Below are positions 27,552-36,071 of a stretch of 64,000 nt of DNA, piece after piece; position 1 is the first letter of the stretch, and every line of letters begins with the position of its first letter. Location: assembly GCA_041918615.1 (NCBI GenBank), contig JAYRVH010000029.1, positions 6,421 through 70,420 on the forward strand. Reading direction: 5' to 3'. The stretch comes from JAEUJM01 sp041918615 (GTDB lineage: Bacteria; Actinomycetota; Acidimicrobiia; Acidimicrobiales; DATDAH01). The notes beneath the pieces were generated by a model. That model had not been told where the DNA came from. It saw only the letters and a program-made list of their open reading frames with translations, and made no database searches. The position numbers and the translations under genes were made by a program.

Positions 27552-27605
27552 GGCACGAGCGTAGATCTCACCCGATCGGGTCGGGCGGGCGCGGGCCCTG
27601 GTCGG

Positions 27606-28592
27606 TCAGGGGAGAGTGGCGATGGTGCCGGCGCTCACGAGTGGCTGGTAGCTCGCTCCGCCGGGGTAGTTCGCGGCGGTCGTGGTGCCCGCGATCTGGT
27701 CGGTGAGCCAGGCGGTGCTGAGCGCCTGGACGGCGGCCACGTTCTTGGCCTGCGGGGTACCACAGGTGGCGGTCTCGATCGCCCCGACAGCCGAGCCGAA
27801 CACGTCGCCGTGCGAGCCCGACGTGATCTGCGCACCGTGGAACGTGCGGGTGGTGAGCCGCCGCTCGACGAGCAGTGTGCCCGACTGGTTGTTGTTGCAC
27901 GAGTAGGGAGGCGACGCCAGCGCGTAGATCGGCAGCGTCGTGGTGTTGAGGCCGCTCAGTGCGCTGGAGAGGTTGCTGCCGATGAAGGACGCGACCGGGT
28001 CTTCGAGCACCAGTCCGCCGAGGCGGGCGAAGCCCGAGGCGTGGTTCGTGCGCAGCCGCTGGGCCACGTAGGCGACGGCCTCACCGCCGGCCGAGTGGCC
28101 CACGAACGACCACCGAGCCGGGAAGCCCAGCCCAGAGCGACCCGCCCGACGGGTGGCGTCGTTGTAGCTGGTGACCAGCGCGCCCGAACCGGTGGCCGCC
28201 TGGCCGAAGACGGTGGCGATGTTGTTGAGGTAGCCGGTGTTGTTCCCGATGTTCTGCACCGTGCAGCCGAACAGGTCGGCGGTGGGCAGCGTCGTGGCAA
28301 CAGCCACGTAGCCGGCAGCGGCCAGCTTCGGGCCGTAATCCGCCCAGTTGCCCTTGTTCTCGGTGAAGCCGTGCTGGAGCCACACCAGGCCCTTCGGGGT
28401 GCCGGTGGCGGGGATGTACCAGTCGGTCGGCGTGGAGTAGTTGACGAATCCGCACCGGATCGTGGTGTTGTTCGACACCTTCACCGACCCGGCGGCCGAC
28501 GCTGGCGATGCCCCCACCGCGGTCACCAGGACCGTGGCGATGAGCGCCGAGGTGGCGATCAGTGTGGCAAAGCGACGGGGATGGGCTCGCAC
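27606..28592 (-). CDS. Secreted alpha/beta hydrolase
   Basis: 328 residues. It has a signal peptide (LIATSALIATVLVTAVGASPASAA) and an alpha/beta-hydrolase core: the oxyanion region VWLQHGFTENKGNWADY, the nucleophile elbow GHSAGGE, and a His near GSHGDVFGS. Probably an esterase or lipase acting outside the cell. I prefer the GTG at 28592 because AAGGAG lies six bases before it; the ATG at 28616 lacks a ribosome site and lies in a predicted leader hairpin. An operator-like inverted repeat sits upstream. Confidence 0.82.
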   Translation of the reverse strand: MRAHPRRFATLIATSALIATVLVTAVGASPASAAGSVKVSNNTTIRCGFVNYSTPTDWYIPATGTPKGLVWLQHGFTENKGNWADYGPKLAAAGYVAVATTLPTADLFGCTVQNIGNNTGYLNNIATVFGQAATGSGALVTSYNDATRRAGRSGLGFPARWSFVGHSAGGEAVAYVAQRLRTNHASGFARLGGLVLEDPVASFIGSNLSSALSGLNTTTLPIYALASPPYSCNNNQSGTLLVERRLTTRTFHGAQITSGSHGDVFGSAVGAIETATCGTPQAKNVAAVQALSTAWLTDQIAGTTTAANYPGGASYQPLVSAGTIATLP

Positions 28593-28601
28593 TGCGTGCT
28601 C

Positions 28602-28625
28602 CTTCGACGGGTTCATGCGTCGAAG
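28602..28625 (-). promoter_or_regulatory. Leader hairpin overlapping the ribosome-binding site
   Basis: CTTCGACG-GGTTCATG-CGTCGAAG forms an eight-base-pair stem in the mRNA leader of the hydrolase gene. On the minus strand the arm nearest the gene contains GAAG, the first bases of the GAAGGAG Shine-Dalgarno sequence, so the hairpin could limit translation. Confidence 0.45.
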
Positions 28626-28639
28626 TTAACACCGTTAAC
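28625..28639. promoter_or_regulatory. 15-base inverted repeat, likely repressor operator
   Basis: GTTAAC-ACC-GTTAAC is a perfect inverted repeat 33 bases upstream of the hydrolase start. It matches the sites at 2050-2064 and 48815-48829. Confidence 0.55.
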
Positions 28640-28664
28640 CCTGGGCGGCAACCGGGAGCGGCGG

Positions 28665-29840
28665 TCAGCGGTCGCGGACGAGCCGTCGTTGTTGTCGATG
28701 GATGGAGGTGGCCAGGTCCGACGCGGTCTCGAGGGACGACTCGACCAGTGCCTCGAGCTGGCGCAGGCGCTCGCGGACCGCAGGTTCGGGCGTCTCCTGC
28801 CCGGCCCGGAGGGACTCGGCCTGCTGGAGGCGCTCGGCCCGGGCGCCGAGCCGGGTGGCCACGTCGGCCACCGATCGTGCCGCCTTGGTCCAGTTGGCGC
28901 GGAACATCCCGATGTCGAAGCTGCCGTCACGGAGCCGGCCCGTCGCCAGGAGGTTCTCGGGCGGGCGCTTGAGGTCGCGCACGACGCCCACCCAACTGAG
29001 GGCGGTCAGCAGGTAGAAGGTGGGGTCCCACTCCCACCAGAAGAACCCGTTGCGGCACGACCGGGGGGCGTGGTGGTGGTTGTTGTGCCAGCCCTCACCC
29101 ATGGTGAGCACCGCGATCAGCGCCGAATTCCGGCTCGTGTCCTCGGTGGCGAAGCGCCGGCGACCGAAGACGTGGGCCAACGAGTTCACGAAGAACACCG
29201 AGTGCCACAACAGGATCGTGGACAGGAAGAAGCCGAGCACCAGGCCGGGCCAGCCGCCGAGCAGGAAGCACGCGCCGGCGAGGGCGGCCGGGCCGAGCCA
29301 GTCGAACCGGTTCAGGAATCGGAGCTCGGGGAACCTGGCGAAGTCCGCGATCCGCTCGGTCTCGGTGGCGCCGAAGCGGTCACACAGGATCCAGCCCACA
29401 TGGCTCCACCAGAACCCCTTCTGCGGCGAGTGCACATCACGCTCGGTGTCCGACCAGCGGTGGTGGTCGCGGTGGTGACCCGCCCACCAGAGGGGGCCTT
29501 TCTGCATGGCCGTCGTCCCGCCGAGGGCCATCAGGAACTGGGGCACGCGCGCCATGCGGTAGCTGCGGTGGGCGAAGTAGCGGTGGTAGCCGGCGGTGAT
29601 GAAGAACATCCGGGCCCAGAACGTCACCAGGAGCAGGCCCACGGCCACCCTCGACACGCCCGTCCACAGCAACAGCAGCGGGGTGAGGTGGAACACGAGG
29701 AACGGTGTGGACGAACGCCAGTTGACCCGCTCGTCCGGGCGCCGACGCATCGTGGCGAGCGACTCGCCGGCGCCGTCGTCGAGGCTCGCGCCGGGCAAAC
29801 CGTGGGGATACGCCTGCGGCGGGACGGTGGTGGTGGTCAT
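28665..29840 (-). CDS. Acyl-CoA (delta-9 type) fatty acid desaturase
   Basis: 391 residues, an integral membrane di-iron desaturase. All three histidine boxes are present: HRYFAH (86-91), HHRDHH (122-127) and HNNHHH (252-257), between hydrophobic segments. It inserts a double bond in acyl chains and so adjusts membrane fluidity. The last 70 residues are a charged, coiled-coil-like extension (RAERLQQAESLRAGQETPEP onward), beyond the family core. ATG 29840 is preceded by CAGGAG. Confidence 0.92.
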   Translation of the reverse strand: MTTTTVPPQAYPHGLPGASLDDGAGESLATMRRRPDERVNWRSSTPFLVFHLTPLLLLWTGVSRVAVGLLLVTFWARMFFITAGYHRYFAHRSYRMARVPQFLMALGGTTAMQKGPLWWAGHHRDHHRWSDTERDVHSPQKGFWWSHVGWILCDRFGATETERIADFARFPELRFLNRFDWLGPAALAGACFLLGGWPGLVLGFFLSTILLWHSVFFVNSLAHVFGRRRFATEDTSRNSALIAVLTMGEGWHNNHHHAPRSCRNGFFWWEWDPTFYLLTALSWVGVVRDLKRPPENLLATGRLRDGSFDIGMFRANWTKAARSVADVATRLGARAERLQQAESLRAGQETPEPAVRERLRQLEALVESSLETASDLATSIHRQQRRLVRDR

Positions 29841-30000
29841 GGGGCAACTCCTGGAGCGCGGGCCGTCCGATTCGACGTGCTGCCGTGGTCTGGAGCACCG
29901 CTGTACACCTCCATGGTACCGGCCGCCCGTCGACGGTCGACACCGCGGCGATCCCAGCAGTCGTGACCGCGGCCCGGCACGGCCCCGTGACGTCGGGCGG

Positions 30001-31224
30001 TCAGACCCGTTCGATGATGATGGCGGGGGCCATGCCGCCACCGGCGCACATGGTGACCAGCCCGACCTGCAGGTCGCGTCGCTCGAGCTCGTCGAGCACG
30101 GTGCCGATCAGGATGGCGCCGGTCGCGCCGATGGGGTGCCCGAGGGCGATGGCGCCGCCGTTGACATTCACCTTGTCGCGGTCCAGGTCGAGGTCGCGGA
30201 GGAACTTCTCGGCCACGACCGCGAACGCCTCGTTGACCTCGATCAGGTCGACGTCGGCGAGCGTCATCCCCGCCTTGGCCAGCACCTTGCGAGCCGACGG
30301 CACCGGCGCGTTGAGCATGAGGGTCGGGTCGTCGCCCATGTTCGCGGTGGCCACCACGCGGGCTCGGGGCGTCAGACCGTGGGCCTTGGCGTGGTCCTCG
30401 CTCGCGATCAGCAGGGCGGCGGCGCCGTCCACCACCCCCGACGAGTTACCGGCATGGTGGACGTGCTGGATGTCGAGGTCGGGGTACCTCTGGTTGATCA
30501 GCTCGCGGAACGTGAGGCTGTCCTCGGTGTGGCGATAGTCGGCCACCGCGGGGAAGCTCGGCGAGAGCTGGGCCAGCGACTCGACGGTGGTCTGGGGCCG
30601 GGGGAACTCCTCGTGGTCGAGGGCGACGGTGCCGTCCAGGTCGAGGACGGGCACGAGGCTCCTGTCGAAGCGGCCCTCGGCGATGGCGACTGCCGCCCGG
30701 CGCTGCGACTCGGCGGCGAGGGCGTCGAGCGCCTCGCGGGGTATGCCCTCGCTGCTGGCGATGGCGTCGGCGCACACCCCCTGGTGGGACTGCGGGTGGA
30801 TCGCCTGCAGGTGCGCGTTGTTGGCCCCCATCGGCAGCAGGCCCTTCTTGGGCAGCGACATCATCTCGGTGCCGCCCGTCACCACCAGGTCCTCCATGCC
30901 CGCCATCACCGCATGGGCGCCGTAGTTGGCGCTGGTGATGCCCGATCCGCAGAAGCGGTCCAGGGTGGCCCCGCTGGCGGTGACGTCGTAACCCGCGTCG
31001 AGCGCGGCCATCCGCCCCAGGTCACCGCTCTGCTCGCACACCTGAGAGCTCGTCCCCCAGATGACGTCGTCGACATCGGCGGTGTCGAACCCGTTGCGCT
31101 CGACCAGCGCCGCGAGCACCGTGGCCGCCAGGTGCTGGGGATGCAGGTGCGCCAACGCCCCCTTGCCCTGCTTCCCGATACCCCGCGGGGTCCGGCATGC
31201 ATCGATGATCAGCGCCTCAGCCAC
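30001..31224 (-). CDS. Acetyl-CoA C-acyltransferase (degradative thiolase)
   Basis: 407 residues with the thiolase residues Cys92 (DRFCGSG), His in ALGHPIGATG and Cys in MCAGGGMAPA. The insert and length fit 3-ketoacyl-CoA thiolases of beta-oxidation or of aromatic or sterol side-chain breakdown rather than the acetoacetyl-CoA-forming enzyme at 8849. The start is GTG at 31224 behind GGAAGAGG. It may share a lipid-metabolism role with the adjacent desaturase, from which it is separated by 160 bases. Confidence 0.92.
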   Translation of the reverse strand: MAEALIIDACRTPRGIGKQGKGALAHLHPQHLAATVLAALVERNGFDTADVDDVIWGTSSQVCEQSGDLGRMAALDAGYDVTASGATLDRFCGSGITSANYGAHAVMAGMEDLVVTGGTEMMSLPKKGLLPMGANNAHLQAIHPQSHQGVCADAIASSEGIPREALDALAAESQRRAAVAIAEGRFDRSLVPVLDLDGTVALDHEEFPRPQTTVESLAQLSPSFPAVADYRHTEDSLTFRELINQRYPDLDIQHVHHAGNSSGVVDGAAALLIASEDHAKAHGLTPRARVVATANMGDDPTLMLNAPVPSARKVLAKAGMTLADVDLIEVNEAFAVVAEKFLRDLDLDRDKVNVNGGAIALGHPIGATGAILIGTVLDELERRDLQVGLVTMCAGGGMAPAIIIERV

Positions 31225-31397
31225 GTCACGTCCTCTTCCTGTCTTCCTGTGCGCCGGTCGCTCGTGCTGCCGGCCGGGGTCCCGACGACGCTACGCGCCG
31301 CTGCACCGCGATGTCGCAACGCCTGCCGGTGGTCGACCTCGGCGCGTCCACGACAGGTTCGCCGCGGGGTAGGCGCCGATGGGGCAGGATCGAAGCC

Positions 31398-32768
31398 ATG
31401 ACCGACGTCGCCGCCCTGTTCCATCGAGCAGCCGAGGTGGCCGCGGCCTACCGCGGGTCGGTGGCCGGCCTGCCCGTCCACGCCGCGGCCGGCAGTGAGC
31501 AGCTGCGCACCGCGTTCGGCCTGCCACTACCCGAGACGCCGCTGCCCGCCGATCAGGTGCTCGACGAACTCGTCGCCGCGGCCGAACCGGGGCTGGTCCA
31601 CACGGCCGGCGGGCGCTTCTTCGGGTTCGTGATCGGCGGCTCGCTCGACGTGGCCGTCGCCGCCGAGATGGTGACCGCCGGGTGGGACCAGTGTGCCTAC
31701 AACCATGTCCTGACCCCGTCCGGAGCCGCGGCCGAAGCGGTGGCCGGCGGGTGGCTGAAGGACCTCCTCGGGCTTCCGGCAACGGCGTCGGTCGGGTTCG
31801 TCACCGGCGCCCAGGAGGCCAACACCGTGGGCATCGCCGCCGGACGCCACCACGTGCTGGCCGGGGCCGGGTGGGACGTCGAGGCCGACGGGCTGACCGG
31901 CGCGCCCCGCGTGCGCATCGTGGCCGGTGCCGAGCGCCACGCCACCATCGACCGGGCCCTACGCCTGTTGGGGCTCGGCACCAACGCCCTCGAGCCCGTC
32001 GCCGTCGACCACAACGGCGCCATCCGGGCCGATGAGCTGGCCCGGGTGCTGGGTACCGCACCGCCGGGGCCGACCATCGTCTGCCTGCAGGCGGGCAACG
32101 TGAACACGGGAGCCTGCGATCCGCTGCGCGAGGGTGTCACTGCCGCCCATGCGCACGGGGCGTGGGTGCACGTCGATGGCGCCTTCGGGCTGTGGGCCGC
32201 GGCGAGCCCTCGGACCCGGGCGCTGGTCGACGGCATCGAGCTGGCCGACTCGTGGGGCTGCGACGGCCACAAGTGGCTCAATGTGACCTACGACTCGGGC
32301 TTCGTGTTCTGCGCCCACCCCGAGGACCACGCCACTGCGGTGCGCTACTCGGCGGCCTACCTCACCGGGTCGGGCGGCGCCGACGCGGGGATGTCCGACT
32401 TCACCCTCGAGTCCTCTCGGCGCGCCCGCGGGTTCTCGGCCTGGGCGGTGCTGCGCCATCTCGGCCGCGGCGGCGTGGCCGAGATGGTCGACCACCTCTG
32501 CGCCATGGCCCAACGCCTCGCCGCCGGCCTCGAGGCGGGTGGCGGTCGTATCGCCAACGAGGTGGTGCTGAACCAGGTGCTGGTCGACTTCGGCGGCGAC
32601 GATCGCAACGCCGCCATCGCCCAGGCGGTCCAGCACGACGGCACCTGCTGGCTGGCCACCACCGACTGGCAGGGCCGGCGTCTGCTGCGACTGTCCGTCT
32701 CGAGCTGCGCCACCACGGAGGAGGACGTCGACCGCTCGATCGAGTCGATCCTCCGCCACGCCCGCTGA
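31398..32768 (+). CDS. PLP-dependent group II decarboxylase-family protein
   Basis: 456 residues of the aspartate-aminotransferase fold, decarboxylase subfamily (glutamate/aromatic amino acid type). The PLP lysine is Lys292 in CDGHKWLN, preceded by the Asp of WVHVDGAFGLW that contacts the pyridine ring; TGAQEAN marks the phosphate-binding loop. It would decarboxylate, or cleave by a related reaction, an amino acid; the substrate is not evident. ATG 31398 follows GGATCGAAG. It is divergent from the thiolase gene. Confidence 0.87.
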   Translation: MTDVAALFHRAAEVAAAYRGSVAGLPVHAAAGSEQLRTAFGLPLPETPLPADQVLDELVAAAEPGLVHTAGGRFFGFVIGGSLDVAVAAEMVTAGWDQCAYNHVLTPSGAAAEAVAGGWLKDLLGLPATASVGFVTGAQEANTVGIAAGRHHVLAGAGWDVEADGLTGAPRVRIVAGAERHATIDRALRLLGLGTNALEPVAVDHNGAIRADELARVLGTAPPGPTIVCLQAGNVNTGACDPLREGVTAAHAHGAWVHVDGAFGLWAAASPRTRALVDGIELADSWGCDGHKWLNVTYDSGFVFCAHPEDHATAVRYSAAYLTGSGGADAGMSDFTLESSRRARGFSAWAVLRHLGRGGVAEMVDHLCAMAQRLAAGLEAGGGRIANEVVLNQVLVDFGGDDRNAAIAQAVQHDGTCWLATTDWQGRRLLRLSVSSCATTEEDVDRSIESILRHAR

Positions 32769-32886
32769 CGGCCCGGATCTCGGCTGCTCGATCGGGTCGC
32801 TCCCCCCGTCGAGGCAGACGCCAGCCACAAGGGTCCGCCCTGCGGTGACGCCGTCACCGCACCACTCGCCGCCGGCCGGCCGGCGA

Positions 32887-33828
32887 TCAGCGCCGGCCGG
32901 CCCACAGGCGGTCGAGGCCGAACGCGGTGGCCACCCGGGTGGCGACGGGGTGGGGCAGGGTGCGGTGGAGGTCGTCGAGGTCGGCCTGCATGCGCTCGAC
33001 GGTCTCGTCGTAGCAGGCCTGCACGGCGGCGGGGTCGTCGGCGGCATCGGGGCCGAGGTGCGACCAGTCGAGGGGCTCACCCACCCGGGCCGTCACCTTG
33101 GCCGGCATCGGCCAGGTGGGCAGCTGCACCGGGGCGATCCCCCACGGCGGGCCCAGGACCACGGGCATGACGTTGATGCGCAGGCGGTCGAAGCCGAGAC
33201 GCTTGGCCAAGGTCTCGCCGCGGGTGAGCACGATGATGGCGTCGTGGCTGCCATGGGCCACCAAGGGCACGACCGGCACGCCGTGGCGCAGGGCCAGGCG
33301 CACGAAGCCGGTGTGACCCTTCAGCTCGACGAGGTGCCGCTCGGTCCACGGCCGGTAGTCCTCCGCGTCGCCGCCGGGGTAGATCATGACCGGGTGGCCC
33401 CGGTCGAGGATGCGGTCGGCGTTCGCCTGGCTGGCGGGCACCGAGCCCATCTTGCGAGCGAGCGTCGCCGCGCCGGGGATGCCGAAGACGAAGTCGAAGG
33501 ACATGCTGTACAGCGGCGCCGCCGGGCCCCGCTCTTCGATCCACCGGTGCACGAAGGCCCAGTAGTCGGGCATGTAGATACCGCCCGAGTGGTTGCCCAC
33601 CACGAGGAAGGGGCCGGCGTCGGGCACGCGCTCGAAACCATGGATCTCCGGGTCGAACCAGCGCAGCCAGGCACCGATCAGCGGGTGGATGCGCTCGATG
33701 TAGGCCGGGTCACGCTGGTCGATGTCGGCGTGCAACTCGTGGTCCACCCGCGCCCGCAGCAGGTCCCACGGCGACCACGGCTTGTCGTGTCGACCCTCGG
33801 TGCCCGGAGCCTCAGGCTGTTCCCCCAT
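32887..33828 (-). CDS. PlsC-type lysophospholipid acyltransferase-like protein
   Basis: 313 residues. The acyltransferase domain is recognisable from FLVVGNHSGG (catalytic His; the following acid is spaced more widely than the classic HX4D), MGSVPASQANADRIL, VMIYPGGDAEDYRPW and GFVRLALRHGVPVVPLVAHGSHD. It belongs to the actinobacterial subgroup close to diacylglycerol acyltransferase-like proteins, and should acylate a glycerolipid at the membrane. I chose ATG 33828 because the sequence before it is Arg-rich and not conserved-looking. Confidence 0.85.
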   Translation of the reverse strand: MGEQPEAPGTEGRHDKPWSPWDLLRARVDHELHADIDQRDPAYIERIHPLIGAWLRWFDPEIHGFERVPDAGPFLVVGNHSGGIYMPDYWAFVHRWIEERGPAAPLYSMSFDFVFGIPGAATLARKMGSVPASQANADRILDRGHPVMIYPGGDAEDYRPWTERHLVELKGHTGFVRLALRHGVPVVPLVAHGSHDAIIVLTRGETLAKRLGFDRLRINVMPVVLGPPWGIAPVQLPTWPMPAKVTARVGEPLDWSHLGPDAADDPAAVQACYDETVERMQADLDDLHRTLPHPVATRVATAFGLDRLWAGRR

Positions 33829-33962
33829 GGGGTCATTGCACCACCGGCGGGCCGCGGCCGGAAGGGGCGAAGGTCCCGACCGGCGACCGCGAGACTTCAC
33901 GAGCGGGGGGAGTCAGCGGGTGTCGAGCAGGCGGAGCGCCTCGTCGACGACGGTGACCTCGC

Positions 33963-34718
33963 TCACGAACCTGCGGGCTCGCCCCCGACGGCGTCGGATC
34001 GATCGGCGAAACCCACCTCTTTGTGGCTGCCGTCGCAGAGGGGCTTGTTCGCGGAAGCACCGCACCGGCACAACGTGACTCGGTTGCGGGCCTCGACGGC
34101 CGTGCCGCCGACGCTCACCGGCACCCCACCCGTGACCCACAGCGGGCCGTCGTCGAGCACCGCGATGGCCTGCGGCAGTAGCGGCTCGACGTCGTCGCCC
34201 TCGAAGGCGAAGGTGAGCGCTCCCGAAGGGCACTTCTCGATCATGGCGATGACCTGGGCGCGCACCGTGGACTCCTCGGTCTCGGAGACCTGCTTCCAGA
34301 CGTTGGTGACCCGGGTGCCGCAGAACCCGGCGTGGACGCAGATCGAGCGGTCGTCACGCACCCGCACCCCCACGCCGCCGAGCATCTCGGCCCGCTCGTC
34401 GTAGGTGGACCCGGCGCGGTCCTCGGTCACGAATTCGCCCGAGCGGTGGCTGGCGTCACAGTACGGCTTCTCGGCCGAGAGGCCACAGCGACAGAGCAGG
34501 TACCGGTCGCCCGCGCCGGCGTCGAGGTGCTCGGTGGTCTCCCACGCCAGGGGTTCGCCGTGTTCGCTCTCGACGGCGCGGCGGCGGTAGAGCGCCACGC
34601 CTCCGCTCACCACGAGCGGACCGTTGGGGACGGCGTTGATGGCGGGGCCGGCAGGCGGCTCGTCGGCGGGCGGGGGCGGGGGCGGGGGCGGGGGCGATGG
34701 TGGTGGCGGTGGAGTCAT
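33963..34718 (-). CDS. CDGSH iron-sulphur domain protein with a Fer4-like middle domain
   Basis: 251 residues. Two CDGSH-type [2Fe-2S] motifs frame the protein: CRCGLSAEKPYCDASH in the middle and CRCGASANKPLCDGSH at the C-terminus. Between them is a ferredoxin-like segment (SICVHAGFCGTRV ... MIEKCPSGAL) of the Fer4_19 type. The N-terminus is a proline run (P-rich over residues 3-17) coded by a G/C-only repeat. Likely electron transfer or redox sensing. A TACTCT -10 box lies seven bases before the ATG. Divergent from the MarR operon. Confidence 0.88.
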   Translation of the reverse strand: MTPPPPPSPPPPPPPPPADEPPAGPAINAVPNGPLVVSGGVALYRRRAVESEHGEPLAWETTEHLDAGAGDRYLLCRCGLSAEKPYCDASHRSGEFVTEDRAGSTYDERAEMLGGVGVRVRDDRSICVHAGFCGTRVTNVWKQVSETEESTVRAQVIAMIEKCPSGALTFAFEGDDVEPLLPQAIAVLDDGPLWVTGGVPVSVGGTAVEARNRVTLCRCGASANKPLCDGSHKEVGFADRSDAVGGEPAGS

Positions 34719-34757
34719 GGCCCAGAGAGTACCTGAACGTTCAGCTATTGTGGCGAG
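34719..34757. promoter_or_regulatory. Divergent leaderless promoters sharing a 12-base palindrome
   Basis: CTGAACGTTCAG (34733-34744) is a perfect palindrome centred in 39 bases between two divergent start codons. Left: -10 box TACTCT (34731-34726 on the minus strand), seven bases before ATG 34718. Right: -10 box TATTGT (34746-34751), six bases before GTG 34758. A repressor bound at the palindrome would cover both promoters. Confidence 0.6.
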
Positions 34758-35030
34758 GTGCTCACCGACGATGTCCACCGCGAGGTCCACGAGCGCTTCG
34801 CCGGCGCCGACCCTGCGGGGGCCGCCGCCCTCGCCCGCACCCATAGGTCCCATCCCGCACTGACCCCGCCCGTTGATCCCGTCGCCCCGGTGGGCCAGGA
34901 CGAGCTGGTTGCCGTGGCCGGGCATTGGGACGCCCACCCAGCGAAGCTGGTCGAGGCGTGCCATCGGGGCCACCAACGTAGGGGCGACCATCTGTTCCTG
35001 GTGGTGGCCCGCCGGGTGCTCGGCGGGTGA
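34758..35030 (+). CDS. Small unknown protein coupled to marR
   Basis: 90 residues from GTG 34758. No family recognised. The sequence is His/Ala-rich (HREVHERF, GHWDAHPAKLVEACHRGHQRRGDHLF), and several histidines could bind metal. Its TGA overlaps the GTG of the MarR gene (GTGA), so it is the first cistron of that operon and probably co-regulated with it. Codon use and position support a real gene. Confidence 0.55.
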   Translation: MLTDDVHREVHERFAGADPAGAAALARTHRSHPALTPPVDPVAPVGQDELVAVAGHWDAHPAKLVEACHRGHQRRGDHLFLVVARRVLGG

Positions 35031-35521
35031 CGACCGCGACGACGCCCTGGCTGGACGACCGCGAGCTGGCCGCCTGGGTGGGCCTCATCAAGCTGGCGTC
35101 GCGCATCGTCACCCTCAGCGACGGCGCGCTGCGCCGCGACCACGGCATCTCCGGCCGGGACTACGAGCTGCTCCACCACCTGTCCGAGGCCGACGCGGAC
35201 AGCGGCCACCGGCTGCGAGACCTGGCTCGGCTGATAGACGACACGTCGAGCTGCATCACCCACCGGGTCAACCGCCTCGTGGCCGACGGCCTGGTGGAGA
35301 AGCACGCCGATCCCGCCGACGGGCGGGCCCGCCGCATCCGCCTCACCGCCGCCGGGCGCGCCCTGCTCGACGCCGCCGCGTCAGGACACGTCGAACGGGT
35401 GCGTCGCTGGGTCATCGAGCCGCTCGACCGCCACGACCTCGACGAACTCGCCCGGCTCACCAGCGCCCTCACCACCCACCTACGCGCCGTCGACCCGGTC
35501 GATCGCCTGATCGAGGTTTGA
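35027..35521 (+). CDS. MarR-family transcriptional regulator
   Basis: 164 residues with a typical MarR winged helix: HGISGRDYELLHHLSEA, RLRDLARLIDDTSSCITHRVNRLVADGLVEKHADPADGRARRIRLTAAG. It should bind as a dimer to a palindrome; the perfect repeat in the divergent promoter just upstream of its operon is the natural candidate, giving autoregulation and control of the CDGSH gene. Start GTG 35027 overlaps the previous stop. Confidence 0.92.
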   Translation: MTTATTPWLDDRELAAWVGLIKLASRIVTLSDGALRRDHGISGRDYELLHHLSEADADSGHRLRDLARLIDDTSSCITHRVNRLVADGLVEKHADPADGRARRIRLTAAGRALLDAAASGHVERVRRWVIEPLDRHDLDELARLTSALTTHLRAVDPVDRLIEV

Positions 35522-35620
35522 TCGGGCGGAACAGCAGAGCCGGTCGGGGGGTTGAGTGATCGACGGTCGCCGCGCGACGCCGACCGAACCCTGACGAACC
35601 ACCGAGCCGACGAGGTACTG

Positions 35621-36037
35621 ATGTCCGACACCAACGACTGGAACGCCCAGATCATCGAGGAGTTCCGCGCCAACGACGGTCAGGTCGGCGGCCAGTTCGA
35701 GGGCGCACCGCTGCTCATCCTGCACAGCACCGGCGCCAAGTCGGGCCAGGAGCGGCTCGCGCCCATGATGTACCAGGCCGTGGGTGACGCCTACGCCATC
35801 TTCGCCTCCAAGGCCGGCGCCCCCACCCACCCCGACTGGTATCACAACCTCGTGGCGAATCCCGAGGCGTCCATCGAGGTGGGCACCGAGACCAAGAGGG
35901 TGCGGGCCGAGGTCGCCGGCGGCGACGAGCGCGACACGATCTGGACCACCCAGAAGGAGCGTTACCCCGGCTTCGCCGAGTACGAGGCCGCCACCACCCG
36001 CGAGATCCCCGTGGTGTTGTTGCACGTCCTCGACTGA
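35621..36037 (+). CDS. Deazaflavin (F420)-dependent nitroreductase-family protein
   Basis: 138 residues matching the DDN-type (DUF385) family: LLILHSTGAKSGQERLAPMMY, HPDWYHNLVANPEASIEVG and PVVLLHVLD. Members use reduced F420 to reduce quinones or nitro-compounds and sit at the membrane. ATG 35621 lies 99 bases after the MarR gene and could be its regulatory target. Confidence 0.9.
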   Translation: MSDTNDWNAQIIEEFRANDGQVGGQFEGAPLLILHSTGAKSGQERLAPMMYQAVGDAYAIFASKAGAPTHPDWYHNLVANPEASIEVGTETKRVRAEVAGGDERDTIWTTQKERYPGFAEYEAATTREIPVVLLHVLD

Positions 36038-36071
36038 CGTCGTCCGGCGGACGCCCGTGGCCCGCGGCGAG

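Noticed and set aside
30926..31224. ATG start downstream of the thiolase GTG
   Set aside because: The conserved thiolase N-terminus begins at GTG 31224 with a good ribosome site, so no later start is needed.
34671..34696. G-rich run as a possible G-quadruplex regulator
   Set aside because: It codes the proline run of the CDGSH protein and is explained by proline codons; regulatory role cannot be supported.
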